From contig CALKKN010000131.1 of NCBI GenBank assembly GCA_937995275.1, forward strand, positions 1 through 5,661: a stretch of 5,661 bases of DNA. Direction: 5' to 3'. Position 1 is the first letter of the stretch. Each line of letters begins with the position of its first letter. This DNA comes from an uncultured Lysobacterales bacterium (GTDB lineage Bacteria > Pseudomonadota > Gammaproteobacteria > Xanthomonadales > SZUA-36). Position numbers and translations under genes: made by a program. Positions 1 to 5,566 of the stretch are shown here, in pieces. The notes beneath the pieces are model-generated. The model was not told where the DNA came from. It saw only the letters and a list, made by a program, of their open reading frames with translations, and made no database searches.

Positions 1-1
1 G

Positions 2-1033
2 GACACCACCGGCAGCATGTCGGGGCTGATCCAGACCGCCAAGGAAAAAATCTGGTCCATCGCCAGCACGATGGCCTCGGCGCAGCCGACGCCCGAGATT
101 CGCGTCGGGCTGGTGGCCTTTCGGGACCGCGGGGACCAGTATGTCACCCGCGTCGTCGACCTGTCGCCGGACCTCGATTCCGTCTACGCGACGCTGATGG
201 AATTCCAGGCCGGCGGCGGCGGCGACACGCCCGAGAGCGTCAACCGGGCGCTGCACGATGCCGTTCACCGGATGTCCTGGAGCAACGCAGGCCAGGCCTA
301 CCGGGTGATCTTCCTGGTCGGCGACGCGCCGCCGCACATGGACTACAACGAAGTGCAGTATCCGGAGATCGTGGCGACCGCGCGCGCGAGGGGCATCGTC
401 GTGAACACGATCCAGTGCGGCCAGCAACCGTCCACGATTGAGCCCTGGAACGCCATTGCCAGTCTCGGCGACGGCGCCTTCCTGCAGGTCGAACAGGCCG
501 GCGGCGCGGTGGCCTTCGAGTCGCCCTACGACGCCGAAATCGCAGCGCTGTCGGCCAGGCTGGATGCGACGCGGCTCTACTTCGGCAGCGTGGAGGAAAA
601 GGCGCGGATGCGCGGCAAGATGGCGGCGACCGAAAAGCTGCAGGAGGGTGCGTCCACCGCGTCGCTGGCCCGGCGCGGCGTCTTTAATGCCGCGGAAGGC
701 GGGCGTACGAACCTGCTGGGCGAGAAGGAACTGGTCAGCGCAGTCGCCAGCGGCGAGGTAGCGCTGGTCGAGCTCGACAAGGACGACCTGCCCGCGGCCC
801 TGCAGCCGATGGCGCCGGCCGAGCAGGCGGAGCACGTCGCACGGCTGGCCGAGGAGCGCGAGGAACTTCAGCAACGGATCTCCGAGCTGGCCGACGACCG
901 CAGCGCCTATCTCGCCAAGAAGGTCGAGGAAGCCGGCGGCCTGGGCGACTCGCTCGATCAGAAACTCTACGACGTGGTCAGCCGGCAGGCAGCAGAAGCC
1001 GGACTCGATTATGCGGAGGGTCCTGAATACTGA
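2..1033 (+). CDS. vWA-domain protein, 5'-truncated by window edge
   Basis: The reading frame is open from base 2, and its first residues are DTTGSMSG, the DxSxS-type first part of a MIDAS metal-binding site. The ATG at 17 therefore lies inside the motif and is not the real start; the N-terminus is outside the window. Counting that Asp as residue 1, the other MIDAS ligands fit: Thr76 in GGGGDTPES and Asp108 in FLVGDAPPH. The vWA fold covers roughly residues 1-165. After it come a linker with NLLGEKELVSAVASGEV and an ELPAELQ-like segment (DLPAALQPMAPAEQAEHV), then a charged, probably coiled-coil region (about residues 275-320). I recall similar C-terminal segments in other bacterial vWA proteins of unknown function. 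MIDAS domains usually bind protein partners through a divalent metal; no partner is identifiable here. An intrinsic terminator follows 24 nt after the stop, so this is the last gene of its transcript. The vWA call is firm; the function is unknown. Confidence 0.87.
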   Translation, partial: DTTGSMSGLIQTAKEKIWSIASTMASAQPTPEIRVGLVAFRDRGDQYVTRVVDLSPDLDSVYATLMEFQAGGGGDTPESVNRALHDAVHRMSWSNAGQAYRVIFLVGDAPPHMDYNEVQYPEIVATARARGIVVNTIQCGQQPSTIEPWNAIASLGDGAFLQVEQAGGAVAFESPYDAEIAALSARLDATRLYFGSVEEKARMRGKMAATEKLQEGASTASLARRGVFNAAEGGRTNLLGEKELVSAVASGEVALVELDKDDLPAALQPMAPAEQAEHVARLAEEREELQQRISELADDRSAYLAKKVEEAGGLGDSLDQKLYDVVSRQAAEAGLDYAEGPEY

Positions 1034-1057
1034 AGCGGCGGGACACGGCGAATTCGA

Positions 1058-1085
1058 CGGGGCCTTCGCGGGCCCCGTTTCTTTT
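1058..1085 (+). terminator. Intrinsic terminator of the vWA gene
   Basis: A perfect 7-bp GC stem (CGGGGCC at 1058-1064 with GGCCCCG at 1071-1077) encloses the 6-nt loop TTCGCG. It is followed directly by TTTCTTTT (1078-1085). It lies 24 nt after the vWA stop codon and points the same way, so it is a textbook Rho-independent terminator. Confidence 0.9.
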
Positions 1086-1116
1086 GCGCAGCCGGGCTCG
1101 CGGCGGCCAATCCCCA

Positions 1117-1140
1117 ATCGCGGCTGAAGCCGCTCCCACA
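1117..1140 (-). repeat. REP-like palindromic element, copy 1
   Basis: On the minus strand this reads TGTGGGAGCGGCTTCAGCC followed by GCGAT. It contains the palindrome GCGGC-TTCA-GCCGC preceded by GTGG, a variant of the GTAG head typical of REP elements mobilised by RAYT (TnpA-REP) transposases. It matches copy 2 (1789-1812) at 22 of 24 positions in the opposite orientation. Similarity may extend further, since both copies have AACTTGC a little upstream of the head (1154-1160 and 1774-1780). It lies between the vWA terminator and the adenosyltransferase promoter. Confidence 0.75.
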
Positions 1141-1201
1141 GAACACGCCCGCGGCAAGTTTGCAGTCCGAAAATCGCCCACAACCCGATGGCCGGCGGCG
1201 A

Positions 1202-1207
1202 TATAAT
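1202..1207 (+). promoter_or_regulatory. -10 box of a probable leaderless promoter
   Basis: A perfect TATAAT ends 6 nt before the ATG at 1214. With standard sigma-70 geometry (last T at -7), transcription would start at the A of that ATG, giving a leaderless mRNA. No Shine-Dalgarno sequence is present: the intervening bases are CCCCCG. The weak point is the -35 region. At 16-18 bp spacing there is only CACAAC-like sequence (about 1178-1185), and no TGn extended -10 is present. No cobalamin riboswitch is visible upstream. Confidence 0.6.
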
Positions 1208-1213
1208 CCCCCG

Positions 1214-1768
1214 ATGGGAAATCGCTTATCGAAAATCTACACCCGCACCGGCGACAAGGGCACGACCGGGCTCGGCGACGGCTCGCGCGTGGACAAGGAC
1301 AGCCTGCGCGTCGAGGCCTACGGCACGGTCGACGAGTTGAACAGCGCGGTCGGCCTGGTGCTCTGCTCCGACCTGCCGGACGCCGTGCGCGACTGCCTGA
1401 CCCGCATCCAGCACGAGTTGTTCGACCTCGGCGGCGAACTCTGCATGCCGGGTGTAACGCTGATCCCCGAAAATTACGTCGATGGCCTCGAACGGGACCT
1501 GGACGGCTTCAACGAGGACCTCCCGCCATTGAAGGATTTCATCCTGCCCGGCGGCTCGGAATCGGCGGCCCGCTGCCACCTGGCCCGCACCACCGCGCGG
1601 CGCGCCGAGCGCCGGGTGGTCAGCCTGGCGCACAACGAAGTGGTCAACGAGGCCACGATACGCTACCTGAACCGCCTCTCCGACCTGCTGTTCGTGATCG
1701 CCCGCGTGCTCGCGCGGCGCGAGGGCGGCAGCGAAGTCCTCTGGGTCCACGGCGATCAGCGCCAGTAA
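1214..1768 (+). CDS. PduO-type ATP:cob(I)alamin adenosyltransferase
   Basis: This 184-residue protein has the typical family length. PduO-type enzymes transfer the 5'-deoxyadenosyl group of ATP to cob(I)alamin or cob(I)yrinic acid a,c-diamide in the cytosol, making coenzyme B12; they are trimers of five-helix bundles. Diagnostic motifs are present: the N-terminal ATP-binding segment TRTGDKGTTGL (residues 10-20), VDELNS (39-44), FILPGGS (109-115), the Arg-rich helix CHLARTTARRAERRVV (121-136) with the RxxxRRxE pattern of the active site, and YLNRLSDLLFVIAR (151-164). The ATG at 1214 is preferred over an in-frame TTG at 1160, because family members start a few residues before the TRTGDKG motif and a perfect -10 box lies just upstream. 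The gene stands alone between two inverted REP-like elements and converges on the porin gene. No other cobalamin gene is in the window, so it could serve salvage or de novo synthesis. Confidence 0.95.
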   Translation: MGNRLSKIYTRTGDKGTTGLGDGSRVDKDSLRVEAYGTVDELNSAVGLVLCSDLPDAVRDCLTRIQHELFDLGGELCMPGVTLIPENYVDGLERDLDGFNEDLPPLKDFILPGGSESAARCHLARTTARRAERRVVSLAHNEVVNEATIRYLNRLSDLLFVIARVLARREGGSEVLWVHGDQRQ

Positions 1769-1788
1769 CGTCCAACTTGCGGGACAGT

Positions 1789-1812
1789 TGCAGGAGCGGC
1801 TTCAGCCGCGAT
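1789..1812 (+). repeat. REP-like palindromic element, copy 2
   Basis: This reads TGCAGGAGCGGCTTCAGCC followed by GCGAT, with the same GCGGC-TTCA-GCCGC palindrome as copy 1 and two mismatches in the head (CA for TG). It lies in the 91-nt gap (1769-1859) between the convergent adenosyltransferase and porin genes. Neither gene has a clear intrinsic terminator with a T-run there, so this hairpin may help protect or end both transcripts; that role is inferred. The rest of the gap shows nothing further. Confidence 0.75.
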
Positions 1813-1859
1813 GTCGGAATACCAGCCTCCAGGCAATGCCCTTCGCTGGCGCCTCGCCC

Positions 1860-3533
1860 TCACTCCAACATCAGCATAAGGCGCATGTTGAGGGCGCTGC
1901 TGGTGCCCTCGACGCCATCCAGCACGTTCCAGATGTAGCGGTAATTGGCATTCACCCCCAAAAACGGTGTCGCCCACCAGGTCAGGCCCAGCGAAGCGAT
2001 GTCCATCTCGCCGCCCCGGACCGGGCCGTCGTCGAGATCGATGGTCGACCAGCGCGCGCTCAGTTCCCAGGCGCCCTTGCCGTTCTGGTAGACGGTGCGC
2101 GAGACGGGAACACCGCCGAACGTGCCGCTCTTCGGGTTGTAGGCGCGCATCTCGCCGGTCAGGATCCACGCCGCCGCCAGCCAGTAACCGTCGAAGCTGG
2201 GATTGCCGAGGGCGGGGTTGTCGACATCGGTGCGCGTGTACTCCGAGGCTACCCACCAGGGGCCTCGCCGCCAGGACAGCTCGGCGTTCCAGGTTTGCAG
2301 ATCGTCTGCCGGCAACATGCCGGTCGCTGTACCGAAACCGGTATCGACGTAGAGGGGCGCCTGGTTGAATTCCGGCTCGGTCCTGTATTGGAACCCCTCC
2401 TTCGCATTCGAATAGCGGTAGCCCAGCCCGAGGTGCAGCAGGTTGCTCTCGTCCGCGGATCTCAGCGGCGCCCAGGTCAGCCGGGCGGCGTACTGGGTTG
2501 CGCTCTCGTCGAAATCCTGGTCGGCGTCGAACCAGTCGTTGAACACGCCGAAGGCCCAGCTGCTGTACCGCTCAGGACTGCTGCCGTTCCAGACTATGCC
2601 GACATTGCGCGACGGCAGCATCGCGTCGGCCACCGCGGTACGTTCCTGCATGTGGTTGAACACCATGGACTGGACACGCTCGCCTGAAATCGGCTCCTTC
2701 TGCTTGCCGATGCTCATGACCGAATTGCGGAAGAACGGGATGTCCAGGCGCCAGTCGAACAGCGTAAAGCTGTCCAGATCCTCTTCGTCGAAGCCCTTGT
2801 CGAAGGCGTTGCTGGCGCCGAATATGGTATAAATCCAAGGCTTTTCGAACCAGTTCAGCGTGCCGGCGAATCCGACGCGAAAACCGCGGATTTCGCCGCC
2901 TTCGAAATCCGCCAGGTCACCGACCTGCCCTACGCTCGCGGCGTCCTGCGACAGCCAGTTGATGCGGTCGAGGAAGAGCGCCGAGAGAAAGATGCCGGAA
3001 ACATACTTCGTCTCGAAGCGATTCCATTTCGAGGTATCCCGGTAGTTGAGCGGCACGGCCAGCGGCGGCGGAGTGTACGCCAGCCAGCCGGTCTTGACCG
3101 GTTCCTGCTCGGGTTCCTTCCCGAGTACCCGGGGCAACCGGTTCCGCACCACCCGGCCGTCGTGCATCGCGAAGTCGGCATAGGTCCTGGTATCCAGCAG
3201 GACCTCGAACCGCTCGCGCGGATCGGCGCTCAGGATCATGAAGTTCGGCGGGCTGCCGACTTCCAGCTTGCCCAGGATGAAGCCGCCGCCGGCGTCCACG
3301 ACCTGGGCTGCCTCGTCGGAAGAAATCTTGTCCTCGGTAATGACTTCCAGCTTGCCGGCTCGTACAAGAATGTTGACGAGGCGGTCGTCCCCCTGCCCGG
3401 TCGGGTCGATGAGCGTGACGTTGCGGACCAGGATGTCCTCGGCGTCCTGCTGACCCTGCGCGCTCAGGACGGGGCTGAAAGACAGAAGGACAGCCAGGAC
3501 GGCCGCCGCTGAGCGAAGTTGTACCGCCGTCAT
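1860..3533 (-). CDS. OprO/OprP-like porin with barrel-less amidohydrolase-type N-terminal domain
   Basis: A 557-residue outer-membrane protein. Residues 1-25 are a Sec signal peptide (hydrophobic core AAAVLAVLLSFS, cleavage probably after LSA). Residues about 31-133 resemble an amidohydrolase composite beta-sandwich without its catalytic barrel (separate entry). Residues about 134-165 form a proline-rich linker (LAYTPPPLAVPL). From about 166 to the end, alternating amphipathic strands rich in Trp, Tyr and Arg fit the phosphate-selective porin O/P family (FRVGFAGTLNWFEKPW, SVMSIGKQKEPIS, WWVASEYTRTDVDNPALG, GLTWWATPFLGVNANYRYIW). The GKQKEP segment resembles a conserved 'G.....E' stretch of that family. 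The C-terminus is RLMLMLE, without the usual terminal Phe or Trp. The ATG overlaps the DUF502 stop by ATGA, so translation is probably coupled; a moderate AGGAAG lies rather far upstream. The substrate is unknown, and 'phosphate-selective' is only a family name. The barrel call is fairly firm. Confidence 0.85.
   Translation of the reverse strand: MTAVQLRSAAAVLAVLLSFSPVLSAQGQQDAEDILVRNVTLIDPTGQGDDRLVNILVRAGKLEVITEDKISSDEAAQVVDAGGGFILGKLEVGSPPNFMILSADPRERFEVLLDTRTYADFAMHDGRVVRNRLPRVLGKEPEQEPVKTGWLAYTPPPLAVPLNYRDTSKWNRFETKYVSGIFLSALFLDRINWLSQDAASVGQVGDLADFEGGEIRGFRVGFAGTLNWFEKPWIYTIFGASNAFDKGFDEEDLDSFTLFDWRLDIPFFRNSVMSIGKQKEPISGERVQSMVFNHMQERTAVADAMLPSRNVGIVWNGSSPERYSSWAFGVFNDWFDADQDFDESATQYAARLTWAPLRSADESNLLHLGLGYRYSNAKEGFQYRTEPEFNQAPLYVDTGFGTATGMLPADDLQTWNAELSWRRGPWWVASEYTRTDVDNPALGNPSFDGYWLAAAWILTGEMRAYNPKSGTFGGVPVSRTVYQNGKGAWELSARWSTIDLDDGPVRGGEMDIASLGLTWWATPFLGVNANYRYIWNVLDGVEGTSSALNMRLMLMLE
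3135..3443 (-). other. Amidohydrolase composite-domain remnant within the porin (residues 31-133)
   Basis: In metal-dependent amidohydrolases an N-terminal strand set (pattern 'DILIRNVTLIDGTG...VLIRDGRI...VIDA.GGFLLPGL') and a C-terminal set (pattern 'G.LEVGK.ADFVIL..DP...V..V...GRVV') fold together beside the TIM barrel. Here the first half is residues 31-87 (ILVRNVTLIDPTGQGDDRL through VVDAGGGFIL). The second half starts at once at residue 88 (GKLEVGSPPNFMILSADP ... FAMHDGRVVRNRL, to 133). The join falls at about nt 3272/3273. The HxH motif, the carbamylated Lys, the later His ligands and the catalytic Asp are all absent, so no hydrolase activity is expected. The pattern comparison is from memory, not an alignment. 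Confidence 0.75.
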
Positions 3534-4135
3534 GTTTCTGTGTGCTTCTTCCTGGCGAGAACGTCATGCACGCCATGCCCGAAGTTCTCGGTGACCTCGA
3601 TGATCTGCTTGACGGACACGTCCAGGTAACTGACCTGTTCGGGCGGCAACACCTGGGTGATGCCGGAGAACGGGTTGGGCGGGCTGGGGATGAACACCGT
3701 CGATCGGCCGTCCGACAGTTTCTCGATCTCGAAGCCCACCCGTTCCGCGGTGCCGAGCTGCAGGGCCACGGGCTTCAGACCCGCCACCTGCGATTCGTCG
3801 AAGCCGCTGACCAGGCTCTTGATCATCAGGTAGCCCGGCAGCTTCACCAGCACCCTGGATTCGAGCTGGCCGACCACCGTACTGGCCAGTGCATGCCGGG
3901 CCAGCAACCCGGCCAGGAAACAGATCAGCACGAGGATAAGGATGGCGATGATGTTGGCCAGCGCCACGCCGCCGACGGTGTCCACCGGCAGCCAGTCGGC
4001 CATGGGCTGGGCCACCAGCATCATGAAGCCGATCGCCTTGGTGATGACGACCACCAGCACGACGACCGGGATCAGGAACACCACGCCGCCGATGACCGTG
4101 GTCAGGATAAATCGAATGCCTTGTTTTTCACTCAT
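3530..4135 (-). CDS. DUF502 family inner-membrane protein
   Basis: A 201-residue protein typical of the DUF502 family in length and layout. There is a short N-terminus, a first membrane helix at about residues 9-33 (ILTTVIGGVVFLIPVVVLVVV), a second at about 57-79 (ALANIIAILILVLICFLAGLL), then a soluble domain. That domain carries the family signature FIPSPPNPFSGITQVLPPEQV...LDVSVKQIIEV (residues 148-181), where many homologues read 'P..P.SG....VP...V..LDMSVE'. The molecular function of DUF502 in bacteria is not established. The ATG at 4135 has an AGGGGAG Shine-Dalgarno 11 nt upstream and a hairpin just before it. The stop codon overlaps the porin start by four bases, making a two-gene operon with this gene first. 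The basic tail KKHTET is where the overlap lies. The family call is confident; its role with the porin is inferred from gene arrangement only. Confidence 0.92.
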   Translation of the reverse strand: MSEKQGIRFILTTVIGGVVFLIPVVVLVVVITKAIGFMMLVAQPMADWLPVDTVGGVALANIIAILILVLICFLAGLLARHALASTVVGQLESRVLVKLPGYLMIKSLVSGFDESQVAGLKPVALQLGTAERVGFEIEKLSDGRSTVFIPSPPNPFSGITQVLPPEQVSYLDVSVKQIIEVTENFGHGVHDVLARKKHTET

Positions 4136-4146
4136 TGGAATGTGAA

Positions 4147-4153
4147 CTCCCCT
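4147..4153 (-). promoter_or_regulatory. Ribosome binding site of the DUF502-porin operon
   Basis: The minus strand reads AGGGGAG, 11 nt before the ATG at 4135. It is the only good Shine-Dalgarno sequence for the two-gene operon and supports this start. Confidence 0.6.
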
Positions 4154-4156
4154 GGT

Positions 4157-4174
4157 GCCCTGAACCGTCAGGGC
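4157..4174 (-). other. Hairpin in the 5' leader of the DUF502-porin operon
   Basis: A perfect 7-bp stem GCCCTGA/TCAGGGC with a 4-nt loop ends 3 nt before the Shine-Dalgarno sequence. A competing shorter stem, ACCG (4164-4167) with CGGT (4174-4177), shares bases with it. No T-run follows on either strand, so it is not an intrinsic terminator. It may stabilise the mRNA end or modulate ribosome access; this is inferred. Confidence 0.45.
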
Positions 4175-4301
4175 GGTCAGAATACCACCCGCAACCGCAG
4201 CGCAAATCGACCCAGCCTGCCCGGAGTGAAGAATAACTTGCTCATGACGGCCCGTCAGTGACTCTCCGTTCCTGCATCAATGCAAAGATGGTAAGCAGCC
4301 A

Positions 4302-4340
4302 GCCCGCCGCACAGTTGTCCTCAATGGCAGGACAGCGGGC
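4302..4340. other. Bulged stem-loop in the intergenic gap
   Basis: Outer stem GCCCGC (4302-4307) pairs with GCGGGC (4335-4340). Inner stem TGTCCT (4316-4321) pairs with AGGACA (4329-4334). An 8-nt bulge lies on the left side only, and the loop is 7 nt. It is the most complex fold in the 276-nt gap 4136-4411. That gap holds no credible gene: the plus-strand frames across it lack family resemblance. It may be a remnant of a repeat, an RNA structure, or chance in GC-rich DNA. Confidence 0.4.
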
Positions 4341-4369
4341 GCAGTTGGCAAGAATTGCAAAGTGCGCCC

Positions 4370-4388
4370 CGCCTCAGAGGCTGAGGCG
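4370..4388 (-). terminator. Hairpin after the phosphoesterase gene, possible terminator
   Basis: A perfect 8-bp stem, CGCCTCAG (4370-4377) with CTGAGGCG (4381-4388), has the 3-nt loop AGG. It lies 23 nt past the phosphoesterase stop. An alternative outer pairing, TGCGCC (4363-4368) with GGCGCA (4385-4390), overlaps it. On the minus strand the following bases are GGGCGCACTTTG, so there is no proper T-run. It could be a weak terminator or a 3'-end stabilising stem. Confidence 0.4.
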
Positions 4389-4411
4389 CAGTCGGCAGGA
4401 TCTCTGGCTGA

Positions 4412-5503
4412 TCACTCACCAGGGCAATCAGCAGCCTCGAGGCAGCGACCTGCGCCATTGAGGGGAATCTGCCCGGTCTTGTCCAGGATGCCGCTCATCA
4501 GCAAATTGGCGATGTGCGCCCCGTCGTCATCCACCGTCACCCAGACGACCTGGTCCATGGAGCGTCCGTGCTCGGGCAGGAACACGCCGCCGGTGGTGGC
4601 CAGGCGGATGTAGTCCCGGCCGTTGCGCTGCCGGTGCCGGTAGGCATGCCGGTGGCCCTGGAACACGGTGTAGGGGCGCTCGCCCAGGGCCTGCTCGATA
4701 GTCAGCCAGGTAGGCATGTCCCCGTAGGTCCAGGGCGCCTTGTGCATCAGCAGGAAAGTCCAGCGCACGTCCGAATTGTCCGCCAGGGCCTTCACCATGT
4801 AGTCGGACTGCGCCTGCGAGATCATGCCGGTTTCGTCCTCGGGCATATTGGCGTACTCGGTCTGCCCGAAGGCTTCCCATCCCTGCTCATCCGCAATCCT
4901 GATCGCCTCACGGCGTAGCTGCGTAATCTCGCGCAGGCGGTCGAGCGAGTGGTCCTCGGTGTCCAGCACCAGGAACAGTACATCGCGGTGGCGGAAATGG
5001 TAGTAGCGCGGGCCGTTGCGATCTTCCCAGGTATGGCGCATCTCCTCGCCCAGCAGGTCGTGGTTGCCGCCGGTGTAGAACACGGGCGCCCGGGCCTTGC
5101 GGGCGCGGGCATCGAAAGAATCCCACTGCCGGTCGAGTTCGGCCCGGTCCGTGCCGCCTTCGATCAGGTCGCCGACGTTGACGATCAGTTCCGGGCGCAA
5201 CAGGTTCAACTGCTCCACCGCAATTTCGAAAATACCTTCGCGCTCGCCGCCTGTCAGGTCGGAAAAGACCGCGAAGCGCACGGTATCGGGATCGTAATCG
5301 GCCGGGCGGTCGGTCCAGGGACGCGGGCCTTCGGCGAGGTCGTGCCGAACCATCTCGTCGGTGCCTGAAGGCCTCTGTGCGGCGCATCCCGCCAGCAACA
5401 GAAGCATGACCAGGGACAGCCGGAGAACATGTCCTGCCCGGTTTACCGGTGATCGCCCATATGGTCGTTCCCGGCACTTTCGTGCGCTCAATAGGTGTCG
5501 CAT
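4412..5503 (-). CDS. Calcineurin-like metallophosphoesterase lipoprotein
   Basis: A 363-residue protein. Residues 28-40 (LRLSLVMLLLLAGC) are a lipoprotein signal ending in the lipobox LAGC, so Cys40 should be lipidated and the enzyme anchored in the envelope, facing the periplasm or surface. The metallophosphoesterase core has its dimetal motifs in order: SDLTGG (D82), NVGDLIEGG (D112), GNHD (147-149), MHKAPW (H254) and GHRHAY (H284, H286). The first motif is DxT, not the usual DxH, as I recall in a 'SDRTGG' subgroup. It probably hydrolyses a phosphate ester; the substrate is unknown. The frame is open back to 5623, but the ATG at 5503 is preferred: it leaves a lipoprotein signal near the N-terminus and avoids overlap with the divergent gene. 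The n-region is still long (about 27 residues) and the Shine-Dalgarno is weak (GGA), so the start is less certain than the function. The C-terminus has a Cys pair (354 and 360). Confidence 0.9.
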   Translation of the reverse strand: MRHLLSARKCRERPYGRSPVNRAGHVLRLSLVMLLLLAGCAAQRPSGTDEMVRHDLAEGPRPWTDRPADYDPDTVRFAVFSDLTGGEREGIFEIAVEQLNLLRPELIVNVGDLIEGGTDRAELDRQWDSFDARARKARAPVFYTGGNHDLLGEEMRHTWEDRNGPRYYHFRHRDVLFLVLDTEDHSLDRLREITQLRREAIRIADEQGWEAFGQTEYANMPEDETGMISQAQSDYMVKALADNSDVRWTFLLMHKAPWTYGDMPTWLTIEQALGERPYTVFQGHRHAYRHRQRNGRDYIRLATTGGVFLPEHGRSMDQVVWVTVDDDGAHIANLLMSGILDKTGQIPLNGAGRCLEAADCPGE

Positions 5504-5566
5504 AGTGTCCGTTTGATAGCAGTGATTGCAATGGTCGCACCCATCCCACAAACGGGTGCGTCCGCC

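Noticed and set aside
1086..1201. Cobalamin riboswitch upstream of the adenosyltransferase
   Set aside because: No B12-box-like sequence or suitable multi-stem fold is visible; the space is taken up by a REP-like element and the promoter.
1160..1213. N-terminal extension of the adenosyltransferase from a TTG codon
   Set aside because: The extra residues (MQSENRPQPDGRRRYNPP) are unlike the family, cover the -10 box, and the ATG at 1214 gives a standard-length enzyme.
1788..2687. A 299-codon plus-strand open frame
   Set aside because: It lies antisense to the porin in GC-rich DNA; the product has no recognisable domain and is rich in residues typical of shadow frames. The porin has a signal peptide and family features.
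4182..4192. TATTCT as -10 box for the DUF502-porin operon
   Set aside because: Only 4 of 6 matches, with a poor -35 candidate (TTTGCG); too weak to annotate as a promoter.
3542..4261. A 239-codon plus-strand open frame antisense to DUF502
   Set aside because: It is His/Asp/Gln-rich with no plausible fold, and is explained by the antisense of the DUF502 codons.
4258..4461. A 67-codon plus-strand frame in the intergenic gap
   Set aside because: No ribosome binding site and no recognisable protein features; it runs into the phosphoesterase gene antisense and covers hairpin sequences.
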